Program-made: the position numbers and the translations under genes
In this document: one piece after another, positions 1 through 8,178 of the stretch
Position numbering within the stretch: position 1 is the first letter of the stretch
How the letters are laid out: each line of letters opens with the position of its first letter
NCBI GenBank assembly: GCA_037176725.1
Contig: JAZBRS010000014.1
Span: 79,590,501 to 79,654,500, forward strand
Length of the DNA stretch: 64,000 bases
Origin: Posidonia oceanica
Taxonomy: Eukaryota > Streptophyta > Magnoliopsida > Alismatales > Posidoniaceae
Direction: 5' to 3'
The notes under the pieces: model-generated
Told to the model about the DNA's origin: nothing
Databases searched by the model: none
Seen by the model: the letters and a program-made list of their open reading frames with translations, nothing else

Positions 1-94
1 CACAAAGGCGCGACGGGAGAGGCAAACCTTTTCCCAGACGCGGAAGGATGCGGGGCTCCGTCTTTTGGGACGAAGTCGCGCGGGGGGGTGATAA

Positions 95-1035
95 GTTGTC
101 AGACTTATCGACCGGATGAGTTTCGGATCATCAGCTGAGGGCGATAGTTTAGGTTATCAGCCTGGCGATAGTTTACGGTCCTATCAACCAGAAGGCGCAG
201 TTGTGAGTGATAGTTACTGGATATCAGCCGTATAACATGGTTGCCATAGATAGTTTAGGATATCAGCCTAGATAGATAGTTTAGGATATCAGCCTGGATA
301 GTTTAGGTTATCAGCCTGGATAGATAGTTTACAGTCCTATCAACTGGAAAGGGCAGACCATGAGGGATAGTTACTGGATATCAGCCGTATAACGCAAGTG
401 CCGGATAGTTTAGGATATCAGCCTAGATAGATAGTTTAGGGTATCAGCCTAGATAGTTTAGGTTATCAGCCTAGATAGATAGTTTAGGTTATCAGCCTAG
501 CGGCCTTGCGAGGGACAGTTACTGGATGTCAGCCGTATAATGCAATTGCGATGGATAGTTTAGGATATCAGCCTAGATCGATAGTTTAGGTTATCAGCCT
601 AGATCGATAGTTTAGGATATCAGCCTAGCGATAGTTTAGGTTATCAGCCTAGAAAGAGCAATTGCAAGGGATAGTTACTGGATATCAGCCGTATAACGCA
701 GATGCCGGATAGTTTAGGATATCAGCCTGGATAGATAGTTTAGGATATCAGCCTAGATAGTTTAGGATATCAGCCTAGATAGATAGTTTAGGTTATCAGC
801 CTGGCGGCACTGCGAGGGACAGTTACTGGATGTCAGCCGTATAACACAACTGCGGGCCAACCATGGATCGGCCAAAAGATAGATAGTTTAGGAATATCAG
901 CCTGAGAATAGATAGTTTAGGAATATCAGCCTGGGAGTAGATAGTTTAGGAATATCAGCCTGGATCGATAGTTTAGGAATATCAGCCTGAGAGAACTTGA
1001 TTGATTGATAGTTTAGGATATCAGCCTAAGGGCGC
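95..1035. repeat. 3' UTR tandem array 1 (GATAGTTTAGGATATCAGCC units, ~150 bp higher-order period)
   Basis: The basic unit of about 21 to 28 bp is GATAGTTTAGGATATCAGCC with short variable linkers such as TAGATA. A variant unit, AGTTACTGGATATCAGCCGT, starts at 212, 369, 517, 672 and 821, spacings of 148 to 157 bp, so there is a higher-order repeat of about 150 bp made of several basic units. From about 880 the units change to a version with an extra base (AGGAATATCAGCCTG). The array lies between the last ORF of element A and its presumed 3' LTR. Tandem arrays in the 3' untranslated region are a known habit of Tat/Ogre elements and have been proposed as seeds of plant satellites. Confidence 0.9.
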
Positions 1036-1140
1036 TTGATTGATGAATGATCGAGTGATGAGTGATTGTTTGACGAGTGAGTGAATGCTGAGTGATTGAT
1101 TGACGAGTGCTCGATTGCTTGATAAGAGGGGGTGAGATCA

Positions 1141-1446
1141 TGATGAGAGGCTACTTCTAAAGAGGGAGATGAGGTAATGATGAGGGTTACTGCTAAAGAA
1201 GGGGGATGAGGTAATGATGAGAGCCAATGCTAAAGAAGGGGGATGAGGTAATGATGAGAACTAATGTTAAAGAAGGGGGATGAGGTAATGATGAGAGCTA
1301 ATGCTAAAGAAGGGGGATGAGGTAATGATGAGAGCTACTGCTAAAGAAGGGGGATGAGGTAATGATGAGAGCTAATGCTAAAGAAGGGGGATGAGGTAAT
1401 GATGAGAGCTAATGCTAAAGAAGGGGGATGAGGTAATGATGAGAGC
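1141..1446. repeat. 3' UTR tandem array 2 (37 bp unit)
   Basis: A regular 37 bp tandem repeat. The anchor AAAGAAGGGGGATGAGGTAA begins at 1195, 1232, 1269 and 1306 and continues to about 1417, giving roughly eight units including a diverged first copy (around 1158). Copies are almost identical, which implies recent amplification. The sequence is unrelated to the first array. Confidence 0.92.
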
Positions 1447-1650
1447 TTGATTGAAAAAGGTGATAAGATATCAGACTTATCGGCCGGCAAAGAGGAGATG
1501 AGATAATGATGAGATTGATTGATTGAGAAAGGTGATAAGATATCGGACTTATCGGCCGGCAAAGAGGGAATGAGATAATGATGAGATTGATTGATTGAGA
1601 AAGGTGATAAGATATCGGACTTATCGGCCGGCAAAGAGGGAATGAGATAA
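1446..1650. repeat. 3' UTR tandem array 3 (72 bp unit, three copies)
   Basis: Three copies of a 72 bp unit; the anchor GGTGATAAGATATC occurs at 1459, 1531 and 1603. Each unit contains GACTTATCGGCCGGCAAAGA and ends in part of the 37 bp repeat (ATGAGATAATGATGAGA), so array 3 seems to have grown from array 2 plus new sequence. A related string, GATAAGTTGTCAGACTTATC, occurs once near position 90, on the other side of array 1. Confidence 0.88.
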
Positions 1651-1682
1651 GGGTGAGATACTGCGGGGCGTCTGAAAAGATG

Positions 1683-1709
1683 CCCCTGGTATCAGGATGA
1701 TGCCAGGGG
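1683..1709 (-). other. 3' UTR hairpin CCCCTGGCATC / GATACCAGGGG, shared with element B
   Basis: On the minus (sense) strand this is an 11-base stem CCCCTGGCATC, a short loop, then GATACCAGGGG followed by GCATCTTTTC. The stem pairs fully apart from one G-T pair. A second, half-preserved copy follows at about 1719-1737 (CGATACCGGGGACGTTT on the sense strand). The same hairpin with the same trailing GCATCTTTT occurs twice in the 3' UTR of element B at 26178-26206 and 26338-26366. Function unknown. Confidence 0.75.
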
Positions 1710-1745
1710 TTAGTCGAAACGTCCCCGGTATCGAGAAAGCGAAGG

Positions 1746-2089
1746 ATGGACAAAACTGACGCGTTTGTCAGACGAGTAGTTTGGGGTACCAGCCTAAAGG
1801 AGACTCAGCCGGGTATGTCCGGTAGCAGGTTGGATGGTGCGGGTTCGCGGAGGTCCTGGAGCCTGGGTCGTTTGCTGAGGACTTTCCTGCGTCATGTGAG
1901 CAATCAGTCGGGCCAAGGGGCCTCCGGATGTAAGCGACGAGGAGCACGGAATGCATGATCAGCCTTGAAATGTGAACAGCCAGCACAAAACAGTTTTGCA
2001 TTGATAGAATTGTTGGTTACATGCCCGTGACAGGCCAAAAAGTACAGCACAACTTGAAAGGAAGACAGAATGACAGCTGCGTGATGGCT
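1746..2089. other. Unassigned spacer between hairpin and extra ORF of element A
   Basis: About 340 bp of non-repetitive 3' UTR downstream of the DUF7745 ORF (sense is minus). Short reading frames on both strands resemble nothing I recognise. No feature beyond its position can be supported. Confidence 0.5.
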
Positions 2090-3355
2090 CTAGCCGGTTC
2101 GAGCCTTCTTTGATCTTCCAGAGTCAGAGAACAAGGGACCGCTCGGCGGGATTTCATTGATGGGCCAGAGCTCTTGGACCTCAGTCACATACCCAGGGGT
2201 GCATCCTATACCTCTCGCAGCTGCGATGTCTGTTGATCGCACCCCATGCTGCATCAGGTTGGCCAGCTCCTTCGTGGGGGCAATTGTACTGAGTGGATAT
2301 TCTTGAAGAAGCTTAGGCGCTGCGCTGTTGACAAAGGCGTCCTGTTGGAAACCGAACTGGCGCATGACTCTGATAGGGTGATATTCTACACCCGCAGTAA
2401 ATCCTGGTAGCACAACCAGACGCATGTCACGTGTATTGAAGAAGACAGTGAATGCTTCGGCTGCAGAAGGAATGATACGCCATGTGACTGTGTCGTCTGT
2501 CAGTCCCGATAGCCTTTCATATTCTCCTTTGACGCTCTTGACTGCCTTGGCATGGCCGCTGCTGCAGTAGGCCTCGAAAGCATGTACTTGGGGGCGCAGA
2601 AGGTCTATCTGAGTGTGCGCCGCCAGCCAGACCTGAATGAATGATCCGCAACCATGAAAGTGGCGGCAGCGATGCGAGATGCGGTCCAGACCGCGGTAGG
2701 TTTCTACCAAGACAACCGGTGCCAAGTCTATGTGCTGGGTCACCACGGCGAGTGCTATTTCTGCAACCTCGATGGCCACTGTTGCCTTGCCATGAGTAAA
2801 GACCAGCTCGCCTAGGAAACGGGTGACAAACCCTCGGAGCCACAGCTCGTCTCCGAGTTCAGCACGCTTTTCCACAATATCATCAAAGTACGCTAGGCGA
2901 AGTAGAGGCATGGGCCCGCTAGTACAAATCAGCTTCTGCTGGCAACTTTGGGTAGAGAGGCCGGTCAGCTGTTTCAGGACTGCCAAGTATCCGTCACGCC
3001 TCATGAAGATAGGCGGCCCCAAGATCTTGGAAAAGCCACAGATTCGACGCACTTCTTCCAGTGTAGGTGTCAGTTCAGTTTTGCCGAAACGGAAGACATG
3101 GTGTGCTGGTTTCCAGAATCGCGCAGCAGCACACAGACGATGGCGGCTCACTTCTACATCAGCAGCCTTGAGCAGCTTGGTCGGAATGCCCCACAGGCGC
3201 AGCTTCTCACAGTCATCTCTTGTCAGTTTGCCGATCCATTCTCGCAGGATCTCGGAGCAGTGTGTCGGGGTTACCAAGGTGGGGAAACCCATTGCACAGA
3301 TTGCAGGATGTGGGCAGACGGCTGTTACAAGAGTCTTTAGATACCTGTTTGCCAA
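2090..3355 (-). CDS. Extra sense ORF of element A, DUF7745-type (plant retroelement-associated) protein
   Basis: A 421-residue ORF downstream of integrase on the same strand as gag-pol. The segments I recognise as typical of plant DUF7745 proteins are an N-terminal part with LRLWGIPTKLL (about residues 52-62), TPTLEEVRRICGF (97-109) and, in the middle, ETYRGLDRISHRCRHFHGC followed by FIQVWLAAH (about 219-247), the counterpart of the family's usual GC-LLQLWL pattern. No catalytic motif is visible. Function is unknown; related domains are carried both by plant genes and by Tat-lineage elements. The first methionine is at 3355; a start at the internal MGFPTL (about residue 22) is equally possible. 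The frame is intact and ends with TAG. It could be expressed from a spliced or internal transcript, since about 1.2 kb separates it from integrase. The family call is from memory of its pattern, not a search. Confidence 0.7.
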   Translation of the reverse strand: MANRYLKTLVTAVCPHPAICAMGFPTLVTPTHCSEILREWIGKLTRDDCEKLRLWGIPTKLLKAADVEVSRHRLCAAARFWKPAHHVFRFGKTELTPTLEEVRRICGFSKILGPPIFMRRDGYLAVLKQLTGLSTQSCQQKLICTSGPMPLLRLAYFDDIVEKRAELGDELWLRGFVTRFLGELVFTHGKATVAIEVAEIALAVVTQHIDLAPVVLVETYRGLDRISHRCRHFHGCGSFIQVWLAAHTQIDLLRPQVHAFEAYCSSGHAKAVKSVKGEYERLSGLTDDTVTWRIIPSAAEAFTVFFNTRDMRLVVLPGFTAGVEYHPIRVMRQFGFQQDAFVNSAAPKLLQEYPLSTIAPTKELANLMQHGVRSTDIAAARGIGCTPGYVTEVQELWPINEIPPSGPLFSDSGRSKKARTG

Positions 3356-4620
3356 GACTGTGAATCATCAGAGCTCATATAGGCACAAAACCATCATAGG
3401 AAAGCAGATTCTAAAACTGGTAGAAACAGGTGCAACATGTATAAGCAGTAAACATTCAGACTATGGTAATTGAACATGTATAAGCATAAGGGCATTCTAT
3501 TGATGTGACGGGGACCGTCGGGAACCCCGGGTTGTCGCAGCCTGACGGTGCCAACGCATGCTAAGTAGAAGTACTGCCTCAGCGCCGGAGTAAGCCTTTG
3601 CAGAGCAGAATGATCAAAGAGGGTAGATGACTGGAAAATGCAGATGCGTGTGATTTGGTGTAGTTTGCCCTCAGTATCGGGGTGCTTTGGTGCCTGCTGT
3701 ACAGAAAGGGGGCGGTCCTTAACTCACCGGACTCTACTCGGACTCCTGACTTGTTGGTGGCACTCTGGGGAAAGGTATGGGTGATGTTTGGTGGTGGTGT
3801 AGAGAGGACGGGCTCCATGCCAAACTCTCAAGGACTTACACTCACTCCTAACTCTTTCTTCTCTCTCTTTTTTTTTAATGTCGGTGTACAGGGCTCTCCT
3901 TATTCCCATTTTGGAAGCGAGGAGGACCTGACCCGGGCTTTGGCTCTTTTCTGGGGTAGGTGAGAGGTGCGGGGTTACCCTGCTTGCCTTTATTCTCTTC
4001 TTCTTTTTTTTTTTGCGGGAATGGGGCCTTTGTCTCCCTTCCTTTTCTTTTCTATCATTCTCCTTTTGTTTTTTTCTTTTTTTTTGTTCCCTTTTTTCTT
4101 TTTCTTTTTCTTTTCTCTTCTTTTTTGGCTTGCAGGTTTCCGCTGTCCCCTCCCCTAGGGGAGATGGGTGTTAGGGTCTTTCGGGTACAGACTTTTGGCT
4201 TTCTCTTTCTCTTTCTTTTTTCGCACATCTAGGCTGGGGTATGTACTACTTTCTAACCAACACCTAGCACTCTTCTAAAGGGTGTTAGTCCTTAGGGGTT
4301 TGGGCATTTCGCCTGCTCTCATTGGGTGGTGGCTCCCTCACTAGCCAAGACATCTAAGTAGTATCAGGTGAGGTCGGGAGACTCCTTTCGCAGCAGGCAA
4401 GCACCTCCGGTTTTCATCACCGGGCAACTATGCGATGTATGGTTTGACAAGAGAATGTGAATGGAATGAGCAGGGATGCACGGGAGTGCTGCAATGTCAG
4501 GGAATGTAGGAAATGGGATGAAGTAAAGTATGGAGGAGATAGAGCAAAAAGAGATGCAAAGATATGCAAATGGCGAGAACATGACAAATGGGAGGAAGAG
4601 TCCGCAATGGCTACTCTCGG
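3356..4620. other. Non-coding spacer of element A between extra ORF and integrase, with long T-rich tract
   Basis: No gene seen. The notable content is a strongly pyrimidine-rich stretch at about 3865-4225, many T runs on the plus strand, hence a purine-rich (A/G) stretch on the element's sense strand. Such a tract could serve as an additional polypurine primer site or as splice-acceptor-poor spacer for an internal transcript; neither can be shown from the sequence. Short frames here are products of low complexity. Confidence 0.6.
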
Positions 4621-5076
4621 CTACTGATAGTACTTCTTGAGGTAGCACATGTTGACCGGCTCAGACTGCTCGACCTGGTCCATGTCCTCAAGAGTTACTG
4701 CGCCGCCTGAGAAGATCTGCTTAACTACAAAGGGTCCGCGCCAATTAGGTCGGAATTTGCCTCGACCGTCTGGTAGATGAATGGCACGCAGAACAAGATC
4801 TCCGGGCTGGAAGCTTCTGGGCCGGACTTTCTTCAAGAATGCTCTAGCCATTCGCTTCTGATAACAATGGGCATTGTGCATGGCTTGTAGTCTGTGCTCA
4901 TCAATCAGGTTCAGCTGGACGCAGCGGTCTTCGACCCATTCTGCCTCTTCCAACTCGGCTTCTCGCAAGATTCGCAGCGAGGGGATCTCCACTTCAACAG
5001 GCAATACAGCTTCCATGCCGTACACCAGCGAGTACGGGGTGGCTCCTGTCGAGGTCCGGATTGATGTCCTGTACGC
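4621..5076 (-). CDS. pol (3' part): Integrase C-terminal part of element A pol (after in-frame TAG)
   Basis: This segment continues the pol frame directly after the TAG at 5077-5079. The first residues, AYRTSIRTSTGATPYSLVYG, are the classic motif that follows the integrase core in plant Ty3/gypsy elements. A GPY/F-type module follows: GKFRPNWRGPFVVK, then SGGAVTLED, and the frame ends at 4621 with TAG. It binds DNA and helps position the integrase on viral-like ends by family analogy. There is no methionine at the break, so this part is translated only if the TAG is read through or is not real. The residue position of the TAG is normally tryptophan in elements with the ALWAYRT pattern. Confidence 0.88.
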   Translation of the reverse strand, partial: AYRTSIRTSTGATPYSLVYGMEAVLPVEVEIPSLRILREAELEEAEWVEDRCVQLNLIDEHRLQAMHNAHCYQKRMARAFLKKVRPRSFQPGDLVLRAIHLPDGRGKFRPNWRGPFVVKQIFSGGAVTLEDMDQVEQSEPVNMCYLKKYYQ

Positions 5077-8061
5077 CTAGAGTGCGTACGGGAGCTGATC
5101 ATGCCAATCCTTGTGGGTTTCTGCCATCTTCTTCATGATCTTGATGATGTTCTTGTTGGCAGACTCCACTGCTCCATTCATCTGAGGCCGGTATGGTGAG
5201 GAGCGGTGATGCTTGATTCTGAAATTCTGTAGGAACTCCTCAGTTCTTTTGGCAATGAAGTTCGTGCCATTATCAGAGATGATGGAGTGAGGGACCCCGT
5301 ACCGGGCAACGATGTTGTTTCGGATGAACTTTTCGGTTGCCACTGCGGTGACTGTCCTGTAGGAAGCTGCTTCCACCCACTTAGTGAAGTAGTCTATTGC
5401 CACCATGATGAAGCGATGGCCATTTGAAGCAGCAGGGTGTATTGCGCCAATGACGTCGATCCTCCAAGTGGAGAAAGGCCATGGCGAGGACATGTTGTGC
5501 AGCTGATGAGGGGGAGCCTTGATGAAATTGCCATGGATCTGACAGTTGTGGCATTTACGCACGAAACGGCAGCAGTCCGCTTCCATGGTTTGCCAGAAAT
5601 ACCCTTGGAGCATGATCTTCTTAGCTAAAAGGACACCGTTCATGTGCGGGCCACAGGTCCCGGCATGCACTTGAAGCATTAAGGTGTCAGCCTCTGGTTT
5701 GTCCAAGCAGCGTAATAGCATCTGATTGTACGATCTTCTGTACAACTGCCCAGCCCCCAGTACATACTTTGACGCCAGACGTGCCAGAGTTCTCTTATCT
5801 TCTGCAGTGGTGTCAGATGGGACGCTACCGGACTCCAAGAATGCTTTGATATCATAATACCATGGCTGCTCCGCTGTCGGATCTGCCTCCTCTATATTCA
5901 TGCAATGGGCAGGCTCCTCAATGCAGGTGACTGACACATCTACCATGCTGTTGTCTGGTATGCTGAGCCAAGAAGCCAAGGTCGCTAATGCGTCTGCATA
6001 CGCATTTTTTGCCCTATTCATGTATGTGAAATCAATGCTCTTGAACTCCTCTATTAGCCTCAGCAGACATTCGTGATATGGCACGAGCTTGGGGTCTTTT
6101 GTCTTCCAGTCGCCATTCGCCTGAGAGATTACCAACATGGCATCACCGTGCACGTGCAACTTCTGTGCTTTGTGCTCGAGGGCGACTTTCAAACCCAAGA
6201 TGCATGCTTCGTATTCTGCTTCATTGTTCGTGCATGCGAAAGTCAGCTTCCTCGCAAAAGGAATCATCTGTCCATAAGGTGTGGTCAGCACTGCGCCTAT
6301 GCCCCGACCCTTCTTATTGACGGCGCCGTCGAAGTACAGCCGCCACTGCTCTTGCTCTTCAGGATCTTCCTCTTCTGAGTCCTCCGTCGCAAAAAGAATG
6401 TCCTCGTCAGGGAACTGTGTCTGGAGGGGTTGATATTCAGGCAGAGGGAAGTCCGCGAGGTGATCCGCCATAGCCTGGCCCTTCATAGATCTCTGTGTGA
6501 CAAAAGTGATGTCATATTGGGACAACAACACCTGCCACTTGACACATCTGCCCACCAGAGCCGGCTTTTGGAAGAGGAACTTGATGGGATCATGCCGGCA
6601 CAAAAGCTGAACCGGGTACGCCATCATATAGTGCCTCAGTTTCTGTGCGGCCCAGACAAGGGATAAACAGGTTTTCTCCATCACGCTGTACCTGGCTTCA
6701 CATTCATTGAACTTTTTGCTCAGGTAGTAGATGGCGCGCTCTTTCCTGCCAGATTCGTCGTGTTGGCCCAGGACGGCGCCCATGGAATGCTGTGTGGTTG
6801 ACAGATAGAGGAGCAGAGGTCTTCCTGGTGTGGGAGGGACCAAGACTGGGGGCTTGACCAGCAGCTGCTTGATCTTCTCAAATGCGGCTTGACATTCTTC
6901 ATTCCAGTCGATTTGTGCATTTTTCCTCAGGAGTTTGAAGATGGGCTCGCAGATGGGCGTGAGCTGTGCAATGAAGCGGCTGATGTACTGTAAACGCCCA
7001 AGTAGGCCTCGAACCTCCTTCTCGGTTCTAGGGGGTGGCATCTCCACGATGGCTTTAGCTTTCATCGGGTCCACTTCAATCCCTCTTTGGCTAACAATGT
7101 AGCCGAGCAGTTTGCCAGATGAAACCCCGAATACGCACTTGTTGGGGTTAAGCCTCAGTCTGTACTTCCTCAGACGGTCAAAGAGCTTCTTTAGGCAACT
7201 AAGGTGATCCTCAGGCTCCTTGGTCTTCGCGATCATGTCATCCACATAGACCTCCACTTCTTGGTGCATGAGGTCGTGGAAAAGTGTGGTCATGGCCCTC
7301 TGGTATGTTGCGCCAGCATTCTTCAACCCAAACGGCATAACCTGATAACAGAAGACCCCCCAGGGGGTGATGAACGAAGTTTTTTCCATGTCTTCTTCTC
7401 CCATCTTGATCTGATTATAGCCGGAGAAGCCATCCATAAAGGACAGCATCTTGTGGCCTGCGGTATTGTCGACTAGGACGTCAATGTGAGGCAATGGGAA
7501 GTCATCCTTGGGACTCGCCTTGTTCAGGTCCCTGTAGTCGATACATACCCGGATCCGGCCGTCCTTCTTGGGCACTGGCACGATGTTTGCAAGCCATTCA
7601 GGGTAAAGGACGACCTTTAAAAAGTTAACATCAAGCTGCTTCATTATTTCTTCCTTGATCATGAGCAGCCACTGTGGTCGCCATCTTCTCAGTTTCTGCT
7701 TTACTGGCTTGGCATCTGGCTTCAAGGGCAAGTTATGGACCACTATTTCGACATCCAGGCCGACCATGTCCTCATAAGTCCAAGCGAAGACATCCGCGTA
7801 CTCCCTCAGGAATGCGATGAACTCTATCCTGACTTGTGGTGATAGCAGGGCACTGATGCGAACTTCTTTGGTTTCTTCGGCTGTACCGAGGTTAATAGTC
7901 TCCGTTTCTTCCTCAACATGCAGATTGGGACCTTCTGGGTCGTCGTCACAGGGCCGGAACTCAGGCGATGGGTCATCACTCTCATCTTCGCCTGTATTAT
8001 CCTCCTCTCCGTACGCAACAAGTTCCGAGAGAATCTCCTTTTCGAAAGTGGGGTTCGTCAC
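5077..8061 (-). CDS. pol: Element A pol: reverse transcriptase, two RNase H domains, integrase core
   Basis: 994 residues in the gag-pro frame. The RT domain runs from about residue 120 to 300, with IRVCIDYRDLNKASPKDDFP, then FMDGFSGYNQI and the catalytic YVDD at about 272-275. The first, gypsy-type RNase H follows (about 390-500: LLLYLSTTQHSMGAVLGQ, YSVMEKTCLSLVWA). A second, archaeal-like RNase H starts at WRLYFDGA (catalytic Asp near 578) and includes NNEAEYEACILGL and ANGDWKTKDP. This pair of RNase H domains defines the Tat lineage. The integrase shows an HHCC finger (VHAGTCGPHMNG ... CCRFVRKCHNCQ, about 785-830) and a DDE core: Asp in WRIDVIGAI, Asp in IISDNGTNF, Glu in GAVESANKNI. All catalytic residues are present. 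The segment ends at a TAG (5077-5079) inside the integrase. Confidence 0.97.
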   Translation of the reverse strand: MTNPTFEKEILSELVAYGEEDNTGEDESDDPSPEFRPCDDDPEGPNLHVEEETETINLGTAEETKEVRISALLSPQVRIEFIAFLREYADVFAWTYEDMVGLDVEIVVHNLPLKPDAKPVKQKLRRWRPQWLLMIKEEIMKQLDVNFLKVVLYPEWLANIVPVPKKDGRIRVCIDYRDLNKASPKDDFPLPHIDVLVDNTAGHKMLSFMDGFSGYNQIKMGEEDMEKTSFITPWGVFCYQVMPFGLKNAGATYQRAMTTLFHDLMHQEVEVYVDDMIAKTKEPEDHLSCLKKLFDRLRKYRLRLNPNKCVFGVSSGKLLGYIVSQRGIEVDPMKAKAIVEMPPPRTEKEVRGLLGRLQYISRFIAQLTPICEPIFKLLRKNAQIDWNEECQAAFEKIKQLLVKPPVLVPPTPGRPLLLYLSTTQHSMGAVLGQHDESGRKERAIYYLSKKFNECEARYSVMEKTCLSLVWAAQKLRHYMMAYPVQLLCRHDPIKFLFQKPALVGRCVKWQVLLSQYDITFVTQRSMKGQAMADHLADFPLPEYQPLQTQFPDEDILFATEDSEEEDPEEQEQWRLYFDGAVNKKGRGIGAVLTTPYGQMIPFARKLTFACTNNEAEYEACILGLKVALEHKAQKLHVHGDAMLVISQANGDWKTKDPKLVPYHECLLRLIEEFKSIDFTYMNRAKNAYADALATLASWLSIPDNSMVDVSVTCIEEPAHCMNIEEADPTAEQPWYYDIKAFLESGSVPSDTTAEDKRTLARLASKYVLGAGQLYRRSYNQMLLRCLDKPEADTLMLQVHAGTCGPHMNGVLLAKKIMLQGYFWQTMEADCCRFVRKCHNCQIHGNFIKAPPHQLHNMSSPWPFSTWRIDVIGAIHPAASNGHRFIMVAIDYFTKWVEAASYRTVTAVATEKFIRNNIVARYGVPHSIISDNGTNFIAKRTEEFLQNFRIKHHRSSPYRPQMNGAVESANKNIIKIMKKMAETHKDWHDQLPYAL

Positions 8062-8178
8062 ATCGAAGGAGTGTAGGAGTTCTGCTTCTTGGCCCTAGTG
8101 ACGCCTCAGGATGGTCACGCCTACCCGAGTGTTTCTGAATCTTCGGTGTGCGACCTCTGCTCTGGCAGCTTCTGCTGT

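Noticed and set aside
95..1035. Regularly spaced repeats resembling a CRISPR array
   Set aside because: The window is plant DNA, the spacers are short and themselves repeated, and there are no cas genes. It is a tandem array in a retrotransposon 3' UTR.
3682..4232. Small plus-strand frames rich in Phe and Leu (membrane-like)
   Set aside because: They arise from the T-rich tract antisense to element A; no gene support.
5077..5079. TAG as reassigned sense codon in the host
   Set aside because: Plants use the standard code, and the ancestral residues at the TAG sites differ (Trp, Gln), all reachable by one C-to-T change in CHG context. Mutation or miscalling explains the data better than recoding.
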